Shown piece by piece: positions 8,471 through 18,187 of a stretch of 64,000 bases of DNA. Under the pieces are notes generated by a model. That model ran no database searches and was not told where the DNA came from. It saw nothing but the letters and a program-made list of their open reading frames with translations. The translations under genes and the position numbers were made by a program. Position 1 is the first letter of the stretch; each line of letters opens with the position of its first letter. The stretch is taken from the NCBI GenBank assembly GCA_016926955.1, contig JAFGNN010000025.1, forward strand, positions 1 through 64,000. The letters run 5' to 3'. Origin of the DNA: Spirochaetales bacterium. GTDB lineage: Bacteria > Spirochaetota > Spirochaetia > Treponematales > UBA12059.

Positions 8471-10282
8471 ATGAGGATCGTGTTCGCGCAATTGCCCTTG
8501 CAGGAAAGCCTCGGCGAAGGCGCCCGGGACAACGAGCCGTACGCGGCGGGCCTACTCGTGGCCGCGGCCGAACGGGCAGGCCTGCTCCACCGGGACGAAT
8601 GCCTCATACTCGACGGCGACCTCATGGACACAGGCGGCGACGCCGCGATCTGCTCCGCCATCGCCGAGGCCGAACCCGAGATCGCCGTTTTCAGCCTTTT
8701 CGACTGGAACCTCGACCGTTCGATCTGGATCGCCCGGAAACTGAGGCCCCGCCTGCCCGGAACCGTGTTGCTGGCCGGCGGACCGGCGGCGGTGCCCGAC
8801 GACGAGGCGATACGCCAGGGTCCCTTCGACGTCATCATCGAGGGCGAGGGCGAGATCGCGTTCGCCGAATTCCTGGCGGATCGGGCGATGCGGTCGCACA
8901 AGCACCGCTACCGCGCGGCCACGCGCGTGGCTCCCGGCTCCATCGTCGATCCCTACCTGTCCGGAGTGCTCAAGGTGAACCCCGCTCGCCGCGTGCGCGT
9001 CGAGTCGGCGCGCGGCTCGCTCCAGCACTCGATGGCCTGGGTGCCGAGGGAAGGGCTCGAATGCCTGCCCCTGGCTCCTTCCCTCGCCGCCCGCGTGGCG
9101 CGACTGGCCTCCAAGGAACGGGCGGATGAGCTTTTGGTGGTGGCGCCGCTCGGTTCAGTCCAGGACCTGGAGCTTTCGCTCAAGGAACTGGCCGGCGCGA
9201 ACGATTCGGGCGTTCCCGTCGAACTCGTCCTCGATCCGGCCCTGGTTTCCGAAGAAGCGGCGCGCCTGGCCGCCGACGCCGCCGTCGAGACGGTGCGTCA
9301 CGAACTTCCCACGGTGACTCCCGCGGCGCTCGAGGCGCTCGGCGCGCGCTTCGACCGCGAAGCGTTCGAACGGGGCGCCGAAGCGCTGTGGAACTCGGGC
9401 ATCCGCACCCGTGCGGGGCTCCGCATAGGCTTGCCGGGCGAAGACTACGACGCCATCATCGACGCATTCGACTTCCTCGGCATGGCTGGCCTCGGCCAGG
9501 ACGCCGACGTGCTGCCCCTCGCCGTCGCGCCCGGAAGCCGCTGGCGCGCCGATCCGACGGGGCACGGAATCAAGGAATTCCTGGAGCGCCCGCCCTACTA
9601 TGTGCTGGAGACCGATTGGCTGGACGAGGACGACCTAATAGACGCCATCGGCGCCTTCGAGGAAAGCTTCGACGTGGCCTGGAACGTTCCGACCACCCCA
9701 AATTTCGCGCCGGAGCGCGGAGGGTTCGTCTCCTTCGCGGATCTCCGACGCGCGGGAGCCCTGGACCGGCTCGCGCTCGCGCCGGAGCGCCTCGCCAACT
9801 CGGTGACCCTCCTGCTCGGCGCGGACGATCCGGAGAACATCGCGCGCGCCGCGCGCGCCGCGCGCGAACTGCTCAAGGAGAATCCCTTCACCCTGTGGCA
9901 GATAGTCCTCTGGTCGAACTCGTCCCTGCCCGCCCGTCAGACGGTACGGAAGCTGGCCGACGCGTTCTCCGCGCCGGAACACTACTACGAGCTATCGCGG
10001 GCGTTCTCGCTGGATCCGCAACGAGGCTTCCAGGCGCGGCTCTTCTTCGCCACGAGGACCCCGTCGCTGGCTCTGGCCTCGCTGAAGGAAGCCGCCGACC
10101 TCGAGACCATCTTCGTCCTCGACAACGAGCCCGCGCGCGGCTGGGAGCGTGTCATCGAGCAGTGGCCCTTCCTCGCGTTCGACCGCGACGCGACGGGGTT
10201 CTCGCTGCTGTATGACGCCATGAACGCGTACCGCGCCTACCCCGACCTCGTGCTCGAAGCCCCGTCCGAGCTCTGGAAGTGA
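8471..10282 (+). CDS. B12-binding/radical-SAM-like protein lacking the CxxxCxxC motif
   Basis: B12-binding-like N-domain (LAGGPAAVPDDEAIRQGPFDVIIEGEGEIAFAEFL); the radical SAM cluster position reads ESARGSLQHSMAW instead of ESxRGCxxxCxxC. Confidence 0.75.
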   Translation: MRIVFAQLPLQESLGEGARDNEPYAAGLLVAAAERAGLLHRDECLILDGDLMDTGGDAAICSAIAEAEPEIAVFSLFDWNLDRSIWIARKLRPRLPGTVLLAGGPAAVPDDEAIRQGPFDVIIEGEGEIAFAEFLADRAMRSHKHRYRAATRVAPGSIVDPYLSGVLKVNPARRVRVESARGSLQHSMAWVPREGLECLPLAPSLAARVARLASKERADELLVVAPLGSVQDLELSLKELAGANDSGVPVELVLDPALVSEEAARLAADAAVETVRHELPTVTPAALEALGARFDREAFERGAEALWNSGIRTRAGLRIGLPGEDYDAIIDAFDFLGMAGLGQDADVLPLAVAPGSRWRADPTGHGIKEFLERPPYYVLETDWLDEDDLIDAIGAFEESFDVAWNVPTTPNFAPERGGFVSFADLRRAGALDRLALAPERLANSVTLLLGADDPENIARAARAARELLKENPFTLWQIVLWSNSSLPARQTVRKLADAFSAPEHYYELSRAFSLDPQRGFQARLFFATRTPSLALASLKEAADLETIFVLDNEPARGWERVIEQWPFLAFDRDATGFSLLYDAMNAYRAYPDLVLEAPSELWK

Positions 10283-10319
10283 AGCGGTCCTCCGCGCCCG
10301 GAGGCCTTCCGGAAGGCAA

Positions 10320-10730
10320 TCACTCCTCGATGGGCTTGTCCTTGAGGAAGGGGACGTAGAGCTTGTCCTCCTTCATGATGTGGGTGCCGACCCAGTCGAT
10401 GAGGAAGTTGAGGGTTTCCGAGGTCACGGTCAGCTCGCCACGAGCGTGCTTGAGCGCGATCTCCTCGACCCGCTGGAGCAGCGCCTTGTGGGCCTTGACG
10501 TGACCGGGGGCGCCGTCGTATCCGTGTGCCGCGAAGGCTTTCTCCTCGGTGGCGAAATGGTAGACGGTGTACTTCGCGAGCCCGTCGATGATGCCGCCCA
10601 GGACTTCCTTGCCCTTGCGTTGCAGCATGGCCTCGTGCAGCTGGTTGACGAAGGAGACGAGCTTCATGTGCTGCTCGTCGATGACGGGAATCCCGGTGGA
10701 CAGCTTGTCGTCCCAGTCGAAAAATGCCAT
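10320..10730 (-). CDS. Bacteriohemerythrin
   Basis: WDDKLSTGIPVIDEQHMKLVSFVNQLHEAM ... YHFATEEKAFAAHGY ... HVKAHKALL ... LNFLIDWVGTHIMKEDKLYVPFL. Confidence 0.95.
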   Translation of the reverse strand: MAFFDWDDKLSTGIPVIDEQHMKLVSFVNQLHEAMLQRKGKEVLGGIIDGLAKYTVYHFATEEKAFAAHGYDGAPGHVKAHKALLQRVEEIALKHARGELTVTSETLNFLIDWVGTHIMKEDKLYVPFLKDKPIEE

Positions 10731-10907
10731 GGAGAACCTCTCGCTGATGGGTTAAGCGAAGGGTAATGAATCCGCCCGGGAAAATCCAATCAGCCCGCTT
10801 CGTCGATCCCCAGCGTCCATCCAGGCTTTGCACTCGCATAATGGCGGCGTGCCAGGCCCACCCGTGGTCGGCCAAAATGAAGGTTCTTCGCCGCACTCAG
10901 GGGACGA

Positions 10908-11888
10908 CTAGTACGCCGCCTTCAGATCCACGCGCGTCCTGCACTCCCCGGTTTTCGCCCATTCGATGATGTTGTCCACGGTGGCTGCGGCGTTGAGGTC
11001 GATGGCCTCGTGCGTAGAACCGCCGACGTGCGGCGATATGATGACGTTCGGCAATTCATGGATGGGGAAGCGCGACGGGGCGCCCTCGGTCGCTCCGCCC
11101 TTGGGGTATGCGTACCACACGTCGATGCCCGCGCCGGCCAGGACCCCTTCGGAGAGGGCGAGCCATAGCCCTTCCTCGTCGACGACCGCGGCCCGGCCGA
11201 CGTTGACCAGGAATTTGCCTTTCATGCGGAGCAGTCGCTCCTTCGATATGAGTCCCTCGGTCTCGCCCGTGTGAGGCAAGGTGACGAAGACGAGCTCGGC
11301 GGCGTCGAGGGCGGCATCCAGGTCGGTTACGACGCGGTCGAAGCCCGTCGGGGTGCCGAGCGCGGCGCGGCGGCGGTAACCGCTCACGTCGCAGCCGAAC
11401 GCCTTGAGCAGCCTGGCGAGCTCGACGCCGATGGCTCCCGTGCCGAGGACGAGGGCCTTGCGGCGGTAGATCGAATGCCAGAAATCCTCGGCGCCCTTTC
11501 CCACCCAGAAGCCATGCCAATGCCCGCGGACGAGGTCGTTGTGGAACTCGGTGATCCGCCCGAAAAAGTCGAGGGTCATGGCAAGCGCGCGCTCGGCGAC
11601 GCTTTCCGCGTTGCCGTGGCAGTTGAAGACGGATACGCCGCGCCCGATCAGGAGTTCCGCGGGAAGGTGATTGAGTCCGACGAAGGGCACGAACAGCGCC
11701 TTGAGCGCGCCGGCGGCCTCAAGTCGCTCGCGCGGCAGGGGATTCGCGACGATGGCGTCGAAGGCGTCTATGCCTGCGACCGCCTTCTCCATGTCGGTCT
11801 CGAACTCGACCTCGGGCAAGGCGGCCTTGAGCCTGTCGACCTCGCGCCGCCACACCGCGTTCAAGGGCATGCAAAAGCCGATCTTCAT
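10908..11888 (-). CDS. D-isomer-specific 2-hydroxyacid dehydrogenase
   Basis: NAD-binding GTGAIGVELARLLKAFGCDVSGY, LPHTGETEGLISKERLLRMKGKFLVNVGRAAVVDEEGL, NVIISPHVGG. Start MKIGFCMPLN; ORF extends to 11900. Confidence 0.9.
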   Translation of the reverse strand: MKIGFCMPLNAVWRREVDRLKAALPEVEFETDMEKAVAGIDAFDAIVANPLPRERLEAAGALKALFVPFVGLNHLPAELLIGRGVSVFNCHGNAESVAERALAMTLDFFGRITEFHNDLVRGHWHGFWVGKGAEDFWHSIYRRKALVLGTGAIGVELARLLKAFGCDVSGYRRRAALGTPTGFDRVVTDLDAALDAAELVFVTLPHTGETEGLISKERLLRMKGKFLVNVGRAAVVDEEGLWLALSEGVLAGAGIDVWYAYPKGGATEGAPSRFPIHELPNVIISPHVGGSTHEAIDLNAAATVDNIIEWAKTGECRTRVDLKAAY

Positions 11889-11909
11889 GCCGACCTCCAA
11901 AACAATGAA

Positions 11910-12024
11910 ACCACGGAGGCACGGAGACGGGAGAGAAGAGGGAGGAATTTCAATAAACGGGCGCGAATCCGATACCGACCCTTACCCGTTTCCTCCTCGT
12001 TCTTTCCTCAGTGTCTCCGTGGTT
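11910..12024. repeat. ACCACGGAG inverted-repeat element, copy d
   Basis: accacggaggcacggagacggg ... cctcagtgtctccgtggtt; right end about 15 nt from the sigma-factor stop codon. Confidence 0.9.
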
Positions 12025-12039
12025 CGCTCTCGACGGTCA

Positions 12040-13062
12040 TCAGACCTCGTTCTGGTATTCGCTGAGCTGCTGGAGCTCCTTGAGCTTCTGGATGGCCTTC
12101 TCCTGGATCTGGCGCACGCGTTCGCGGGTGATGCCCAGGATGCGGCCGGTTTCCTCGAGGGTGCGCGGACCTTCGCCGTTGAGCCCGTAGCGCAGGGTTA
12201 TGATGGTCATCTCGCGCTGCGAAAGGCTCTTGAGCACCGTCCCGAGGGTGTCCTGCAGGGTCATCGAGAAGACTTCCTCGAAGGGTTCCACGGCGTTCTC
12301 GTCGCGTATCAGATCCGACAGGTGGGTGACGTTGTCCTCGTCCACCGTGGTGTCGAGGCTCGCCGTCTCCTGCGAAAGTTTCATGATCTCCTTGACCTTG
12401 CGCGCGTCCATGCCGAGCTTCTGCGCCAGCTCCTCGGGATTGGGATCCCGTCCGAGATCCTGCGTCAGCTGCTTGGCGACAAAGTAGACCTTCTTGATGG
12501 TGTTGAGCATGTGGATGGGGATGCGAATGACCCGTCCCTTGTCCGCGAGGCTCTTGATGATGGCCTGCCGTATCCACCAGGTGCCGTAGGTGGAGAAGCG
12601 GCACCCGCGGGTGTAGTCGAAGCGCTCCACCGCCTCGATGAGGCCGATGTTGCCCTCGTCGATCAAGTCGAGGAGCGAGAGGCCGCGGTGTTGGTAGTTC
12701 TTGGCTATGGACACGACGAGGCGCAGGTTGGAGGAGATCATGCGGTTCTTGCAGCGCATGAGCTCCGAGTCGACATCGGCCTTCTCGGCGAGCAGCGCCG
12801 CGTCGAGGCGCGAAAGGTCGACGCCGTCGGCCGACAGGGCCACGATCTCCTTCGAGCGGGCGCGAGTCTTCTGGATGCGCTCACCGAGCTGGAGTTCCTC
12901 CGCTGCTGTCAGCAGGGGGAAGCGGGATATCTGCTTGAGGTAGAGGGCGAGGGGATCCGTTTCCTTTTGATGTCGAGTCTTGGCCTTTTTCTTGATCGCC
13001 AGGGTGGTCCGGGGTTTTTTCTTCTTGGTCGGCGGCTGCTTCGATGCCACGTTCTCGCTCAT
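12040..13062 (-). CDS. Sigma-70 family group 2 sigma factor (RpoD/RpoS-like)
   Basis: NLRLVVSIAKNYQHRGLSLLDLIDEGNIGLIEAVERFDYTRGCRFSTYGTWWIRQAI ... RTLEETGRILGITRERVRQIQEKAIQKLKE; start MSENVASKQ. Confidence 0.93.
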   Translation of the reverse strand: MSENVASKQPPTKKKKPRTTLAIKKKAKTRHQKETDPLALYLKQISRFPLLTAAEELQLGERIQKTRARSKEIVALSADGVDLSRLDAALLAEKADVDSELMRCKNRMISSNLRLVVSIAKNYQHRGLSLLDLIDEGNIGLIEAVERFDYTRGCRFSTYGTWWIRQAIIKSLADKGRVIRIPIHMLNTIKKVYFVAKQLTQDLGRDPNPEELAQKLGMDARKVKEIMKLSQETASLDTTVDEDNVTHLSDLIRDENAVEPFEEVFSMTLQDTLGTVLKSLSQREMTIITLRYGLNGEGPRTLEETGRILGITRERVRQIQEKAIQKLKELQQLSEYQNEV

Positions 13063-13208
13063 CCGGCTTTCCCCTTTATTCCGGTCCGGGGACGAAGGAA
13101 CGCCCGGAATAGGCGCTGGCGTCCGTCCCGGGGAACGGCTAGAGTAGTTTAATGCATGCACATTCGCTTATCAAATTTTCGCAACGTTTTTATTGACATT
13201 TTTGCGTT

Positions 13209-14066
13209 TCACCGCGAGGGCTCACGCGGGGCGCTTCCCGGATCGATGGCCGCGCCGTTCCGGAAGACCATGAAGTAGGCGACCGGCCTGCGCTCGGCCA
13301 GGTCCATGCCTACCGTTCCGATCCGGGTTCCGGGCGACACCGCGTCGCCTACCTTGACCTCGAGCCGATCGGCTCCGCCGTAGACGTAGATCAATCCGTC
13401 TCCAGCCTGCACGAACGCCACCCGGCCGAAGCCGCGGAAGGGTCCCGCCGAGACGACGGTACCGGACCGGACGGCGACGATGGGGGCGGAATCCGCCGCG
13501 TCGATGGCGATGCCGAAGAGCTTTCCGTCCAGGTAGCGCTGGGGGCCCGCCGCCGGCCAGGCCCCGGCAGGCGCGGCGGGCTTTGCGGCACCCGTTCCCC
13601 TGTCCGCGGAGGCACCGACCGACGTAGCCTTTCCCGCCGAGCCCGCGGTTCCGCTTCCCGTCGTCCCGGAGGCTGCCGGAGGCGTTTCGCCGGCCTTCCC
13701 GGCGACGGCGGCCGGCACGAGCAGACGGTCGCCGGGACGGATGAGGGCATCGCTTCCAAGACCATTCAGCGCGAGCAGCTCGGCCAGCGGGATGCCGTAG
13801 CGGCGCGCTATGCCGTAGAGGGTTTCGCCCTTGTCGACCACATGGACGGCGGGAATGAGCAGGCGGGCGCCCACGGAGAGCTTGCGCGCGTCCGTGATGC
13901 CGTTGGCCTTGAGGATGGCCTCGGCGCTCACCCCATAGGCTCGCGAGAGGGAGTAGACGGTTTCACCCTTGCCGAGCACATGCCAAACGGGCTCGGCGGC
14001 GGCGAGGGGCGCGGCGGCTAGCAGCAGGGCGGCGACGAGGGCCGCGGGGGTTCGGGCGTTACGCAT
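13209..14066 (-). CDS. LysM-domain protein with degenerate LytM/M23 domain (NlpD-like)
   Basis: Signal peptide, two LysM repeats (VWHVLGKGETVYSLSRAYGVS; VHVVDKGETLYGIARRYGIP), C-terminal LytM-like fold lacking Zn ligands. Confidence 0.85.
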   Translation of the reverse strand: MRNARTPAALVAALLLAAAPLAAAEPVWHVLGKGETVYSLSRAYGVSAEAILKANGITDARKLSVGARLLIPAVHVVDKGETLYGIARRYGIPLAELLALNGLGSDALIRPGDRLLVPAAVAGKAGETPPAASGTTGSGTAGSAGKATSVGASADRGTGAAKPAAPAGAWPAAGPQRYLDGKLFGIAIDAADSAPIVAVRSGTVVSAGPFRGFGRVAFVQAGDGLIYVYGGADRLEVKVGDAVSPGTRIGTVGMDLAERRPVAYFMVFRNGAAIDPGSAPREPSR

Positions 14067-14188
14067 CCGCTCCCATCATCGGCGGGAAACACCCCGGTGT
14101 TTAGCCGGGTATTGCGCGATTCCGGGGCAAGATCGGCTCTGCGGCGGGCACCCCGCCGCGTGCAGGAAGGCCGAGGCAGGGGTCCGAT

Positions 14189-15031
14189 TCAGGCGGGCGG
14201 ATCGGCTCGCTCCTCGAAGAGCCAGCGGCCGGCGTCGTCGAGTATCTTGGAGAGGATGACCACGTGGACCTCGGTGCGGGCGCGCTCGGCCTCGCGAGCC
14301 CAGGCTTCGCTCTTGCGCCAGCGCGCTCGGAGCGCGGAGCGCTTCGCGTACGCCTTCTCGACGAGGTTCCGGGACTCGACCGGGTCGCCCAGCGCAGGCG
14401 CAGCGAGATTGGCCAGCAGGTAGGCGGAAAGCAGGCCCAAGGTGGGATCCTTCGTGTCAACGGTCTTCACGAGCTCGGGCGCGGCTTCGGCGCCACGCTT
14501 CAGAAGCACGAGCGCGAACGCGTGGAAGAAGCCCAGCCAGGCCCGGTTGTCCACGTCGCGGAAGGGCAGGAACTCTTCGCAGAACGAGAGCACCGAAGAG
14601 GGATCGTTGCGGAGCAGGCGCGGAACGGCGAAGATGACGGCATTCCGCCTCAGCATCGCGGGCTTTCGCGAACGCAACTCGGATTCGAGGCGCTCTACCC
14701 CCGACAGGTCCGCGCGGAGAAGCGAGGCGTTGACCATGAGACGGACGTACTGGCCGCGAAACGCGCCCTTGCCGTACATCCGCTCGGAGAGCAGGGAAGA
14801 AAGGGCCGCCCAGTCCTCCTTCTCCACCAGCGTGAACACCCGCCGGTTGGCCAGGAAGAAGCCGTTGAGGGCGGCGAGCGCGACGACGAAGAAGAGCGCC
14901 ATCGGCCAGTTCGCGGACCAGAATCCCGCGGAGGATCCGGCGCCGAGCACGACGAAGGGCATGAGGAAGATGAACAGGAAGGAGAAGGCGAAAACCGCGT
15001 TGAAAAGAACGAAAATAGTCGTAAACTTCAT
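14189..15031 (-). CDS. Conserved membrane protein of unknown function
   Basis: Two N-terminal TM segments (MKFTTIFVLFNAVFAFSFLFIFLMPFVVLG; MALFFVVALAALNGFFLAN) then a helical domain; start MKFTTIF. Confidence 0.7.
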   Translation of the reverse strand: MKFTTIFVLFNAVFAFSFLFIFLMPFVVLGAGSSAGFWSANWPMALFFVVALAALNGFFLANRRVFTLVEKEDWAALSSLLSERMYGKGAFRGQYVRLMVNASLLRADLSGVERLESELRSRKPAMLRRNAVIFAVPRLLRNDPSSVLSFCEEFLPFRDVDNRAWLGFFHAFALVLLKRGAEAAPELVKTVDTKDPTLGLLSAYLLANLAAPALGDPVESRNLVEKAYAKRSALRARWRKSEAWAREAERARTEVHVVILSKILDDAGRWLFEERADPPA

Positions 15032-15139
15032 GCGGATCGGCTCCAATAATAATGGAAAGGACTATAGGGGCCGTTTCGCCCCGGGTCTCGCGAAAAGTCG
15101 AGTGTACGGCCGTGGGAGCACGGGGTCAATGGGGGATGG

Positions 15140-16294
15140 ATGAACGGAGTTCCGGTCAAGGATCTCAAGCCCGAGGATTACTACAACGCGCCGGTCTTCC
15201 TTGACGACGACTACATATTGCTGACTCCCGAGACTCCCGTCACCAAGCAGCTCGTGATGGCCTTGCAGGAGTGGGATTTTCGGCAAATCCGCAGCGATGG
15301 CGTCCCCGGCGAGCGCATCGAGGTCGAATCGAACGCCAAGGCCGACGGATCGGAACCCAAGGTGGTCGCGGTCGGGGCGGTGGTCGCGGACGGCGAACGG
15401 CTCGAACGGATCCGGGTCTTCTACGAGGATTTCGTCGCCTGGGTGGAGGCGCTCTTCACCCGTTACGTCACCCGCAACGAGCTGGGTCTCAAGGAAATCA
15501 CCGATCGCTCGAAGTCACTGGTCGAAACCGTGGCCGAGAACCGGCGGCTCATGCTCCGCGTCATCGGCACGGTGCCGCCGCACTCCAACTACCTGGTCGC
15601 GCACGCGGCCCGTTCGACCGTGCTGGCCGTCGTGCTCGGACAGGCGCTCAAGCTGCCCGCCCATCGCCTCATCGAGCTCTGCATGGCCTCGGTGGTCCAC
15701 GAGATCGGCATGGTCCGACTTCCGCCCCAGCTCTACATGGCGGACCGCAAGCTGACCGATCAGGAACGCAACTCGATCTCCGCGCACCCTCTGCTCGGCT
15801 ACAAGATTCTCAAGGAGAAGCAGTTCCCGCTGGCCATCTGCCTGTCCGCTCTCGAGCACCACGAGCGGATGAACGGCGCGGGATACCCCAGGCGCGTGAC
15901 CGGCGAAAAAATCTCGCTCTACGCCCGCATCATCGCGGTGGCCTGCTCGTACGACGCCCTTACCGCGGCCCGGCCGTTCAAGGAAGCCCGTGGAGGCTCG
16001 GCGAGCATACTCGAGCTGTTGCGCAACGAGGGCAAGCAGTACGACGAAACCGTCATCAAGGCGCTCGTCTATTCGCTCTCCATCTTCCCCGTCGGTTCCT
16101 ACGTCCTGCTTACCAACGGCAAGAGCGCCCAGGTGGTGGACGTCAACACCGAGAATCCGCGCTACCCGGTGGTGCAGGTGCTCGGCGTGCGCACGCCCGA
16201 CGGAAAGGAAGTGATAGTCCAGACGAGCGAAACCGGCGTCCGGGTCCTGCGCGCGCTGACCAAGGCCGAGGCCGCGGAGCGCATGCCGACCTGA
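15140..16294 (+). CDS. HD-GYP domain protein with altered catalytic residues
   Basis: VVHEIGMVRLPPQLY, ISAHPLLGYKIL, EHHERMNGAGYPRRVTGEKISLYARIIAVACSYDALTAARPF. Confidence 0.9.
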   Translation: MNGVPVKDLKPEDYYNAPVFLDDDYILLTPETPVTKQLVMALQEWDFRQIRSDGVPGERIEVESNAKADGSEPKVVAVGAVVADGERLERIRVFYEDFVAWVEALFTRYVTRNELGLKEITDRSKSLVETVAENRRLMLRVIGTVPPHSNYLVAHAARSTVLAVVLGQALKLPAHRLIELCMASVVHEIGMVRLPPQLYMADRKLTDQERNSISAHPLLGYKILKEKQFPLAICLSALEHHERMNGAGYPRRVTGEKISLYARIIAVACSYDALTAARPFKEARGGSASILELLRNEGKQYDETVIKALVYSLSIFPVGSYVLLTNGKSAQVVDVNTENPRYPVVQVLGVRTPDGKEVIVQTSETGVRVLRALTKAEAAERMPT

Positions 16295-16375
16295 GGCCGG
16301 GCGGGGCCTTTCCGCTTCCCTTCCCGTTCGATATGCTTGCCCTCGATAGCAATACCTCCGAAAGAGGAGCAAGGC

Positions 16376-18040
16376 ATGGAAATTTCACCCCTCCAGAGCG
16401 CGCGTTACGAGTACCGCCCCAAATTGCCCGCCGTTCTCTCAGGCGCCCCGGACGCGGTCGCCGTCGAGCTCGGCGAACCCACCGTCTCCGTGGCCGACCG
16501 CGAGGAGCTCGCGGGCCTGTTCAAGGCGACTTACGGCAAGCCGATCGCGCGCTTCGTCGCCGGCAAGGCCAGCGTCGAAGCGCGGAGGCCGCTCAAGGTA
16601 GGCGTCATCCTTTCAGGCGGGCAGGCGCCGGGCGGCCATAACGTCATCGCGGGGCTGTTCGACGGACTGAAGGCCCTCAACGCGGGCTCCGCGCTTTACG
16701 GCTTCAAGGGCGGACCCTCCGGACTGGTGGACGACAAGGCTGTCGAGATCGACGCCAAGCTGTTGGCCGCCTACCGAAACACCGGCGGCTTCGACATGAT
16801 CGGCTCGGGCCGGACCAAGATCGAGACGAGCGAGCAGTTCGCCGCCAGCCTCGCGACCGCCCGGCAGCGCGGCCTCGACGCCGTGGTGGTGGTGGGCGGC
16901 GACGATTCCAACACCAATGCCGCGCTGCTGGCCGAATACTTCATCAAGGAAGGCGCGCCGGTCTCAGTCGTCGGAGTGCCCAAGACCATCGACGGCGACC
17001 TCAAGAACGAGTACGTCGAGACCAGCTTCGGCTTCGACACCGCCACCAAGACCTACGCGGAGCTCGTCGGCAACATCGAACGGGACGCCGCGAGCGCGCG
17101 GAAATACTGGCACTTCATCAAGCTGATGGGCCGCTCGGCGAGCCACATCGCGCTCGAGGTCGCCCTCCAGACCCGGCCGAACGTCGCGCTGGTATCCGAG
17201 GAGATCGAGGCCAAGGCCATGACCATCGCCCAGGTGGTCGAGGAGATCGTCCGCTCCATCGTCGCGCGCGCGGAGAAGGGCATGAACTTCGGCGTCGTTC
17301 TGGTCCCCGAGGGACTGATCGAGTTCGTGCCGGAGTTCAAGGCTCTGATCGCCTCGCTCAACGAGCTCCTGGCGCGCGAGGCGACGGCTTTCAACGCGCT
17401 CGCCGACGATTCGCTCCGGTTCGACTTCGTCCATTCGCGGCTTCCGGCGGAATCCGCGTCGCTCTACGCGAGTCTGCCGGCGGACATCCGCGCCCAGCTG
17501 GCCATGGACCGCGATCCGCACGGCAATGTCCAGGTCAGCCGCATCGAGACCGAGAAACTGCTGATCGCCCTCGTGGAGCGCAGGCTCGGCGAGCTCGAGA
17601 AGGCCGGACGCTACCAGGGCAGGTTCTCCGCGCTGGCGCATTTCTTCGGGTACGAGGGCCGCTGCGCCTTCCCCTCGAATTTCGACGCCGACTACTGCTA
17701 CTCGCTCGGGTTCGCCGCGTCCCTCCTGGCCGCCAACGGACTGACCGGATACCTCTCGTCCGTGCGCGGCCTCGAAAAGCCCGCCGGCGAGTGGGTGGCG
17801 GGCGGCATACCGCTGACCATGATGATGAACCTCGAACGGCGGCACGGCGAGCTGAAACCCGTCATCCGCAAGGCCCTGGTCGAGCTGGACGGCGCGCCCT
17901 TCAAGGCGTTTGCCGCAGCCCGCGGAGCCTGGGCGGTCGAGACCGCCTACCGCTTCCCCGGCGCCATCCAGTACTACGGGCCGGCCGAAGTCTGCGACCG
18001 CCCCACCGAAACCCTGCTCCTCGAGAAGATCCGCAGATAA
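16376..18040 (+). CDS. pfp: Diphosphate--fructose-6-phosphate 1-phosphotransferase
   Basis: [85 protein letters not shown] is characteristic of PPi-PFK. Confidence 0.95.
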   Translation: MEISPLQSARYEYRPKLPAVLSGAPDAVAVELGEPTVSVADREELAGLFKATYGKPIARFVAGKASVEARRPLKVGVILSGGQAPGGHNVIAGLFDGLKALNAGSALYGFKGGPSGLVDDKAVEIDAKLLAAYRNTGGFDMIGSGRTKIETSEQFAASLATARQRGLDAVVVVGGDDSNTNAALLAEYFIKEGAPVSVVGVPKTIDGDLKNEYVETSFGFDTATKTYAELVGNIERDAASARKYWHFIKLMGRSASHIALEVALQTRPNVALVSEEIEAKAMTIAQVVEEIVRSIVARAEKGMNFGVVLVPEGLIEFVPEFKALIASLNELLAREATAFNALADDSLRFDFVHSRLPAESASLYASLPADIRAQLAMDRDPHGNVQVSRIETEKLLIALVERRLGELEKAGRYQGRFSALAHFFGYEGRCAFPSNFDADYCYSLGFAASLLAANGLTGYLSSVRGLEKPAGEWVAGGIPLTMMMNLERRHGELKPVIRKALVELDGAPFKAFAAARGAWAVETAYRFPGAIQYYGPAEVCDRPTETLLLEKIRR

Positions 18041-18047
18041 AAAAGAA

Positions 18048-18176
18048 ACCACGGAGGCACGGAGAAGGGGAGACAGGAGGGAGGGAAAACCGTGAATGGG
18101 GAATCAAAAACCAATTTCGGTTCCGGATGATTCCCCTCACTCTCTCTTCCCTCCCGGACTCCGTGCCTCCGTGGTT
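18048..18176. repeat. ACCACGGAG inverted-repeat element, copy e
   Basis: accacggaggcacggagaagggg ... actccgtgcctccgtggttt; begins 7 nt after the pfp stop and ends about 11 nt from the convergent 18188 stop. Confidence 0.92.
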
Positions 18177-18187
18177 TGTATTTCTCG

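Noticed and set aside
9841-9868. GCGCGCCGC microrepeat
   Set aside because: In-frame Ala-Arg codons (ARAARAAR) in a GC-rich gene; no evidence of more than composition.
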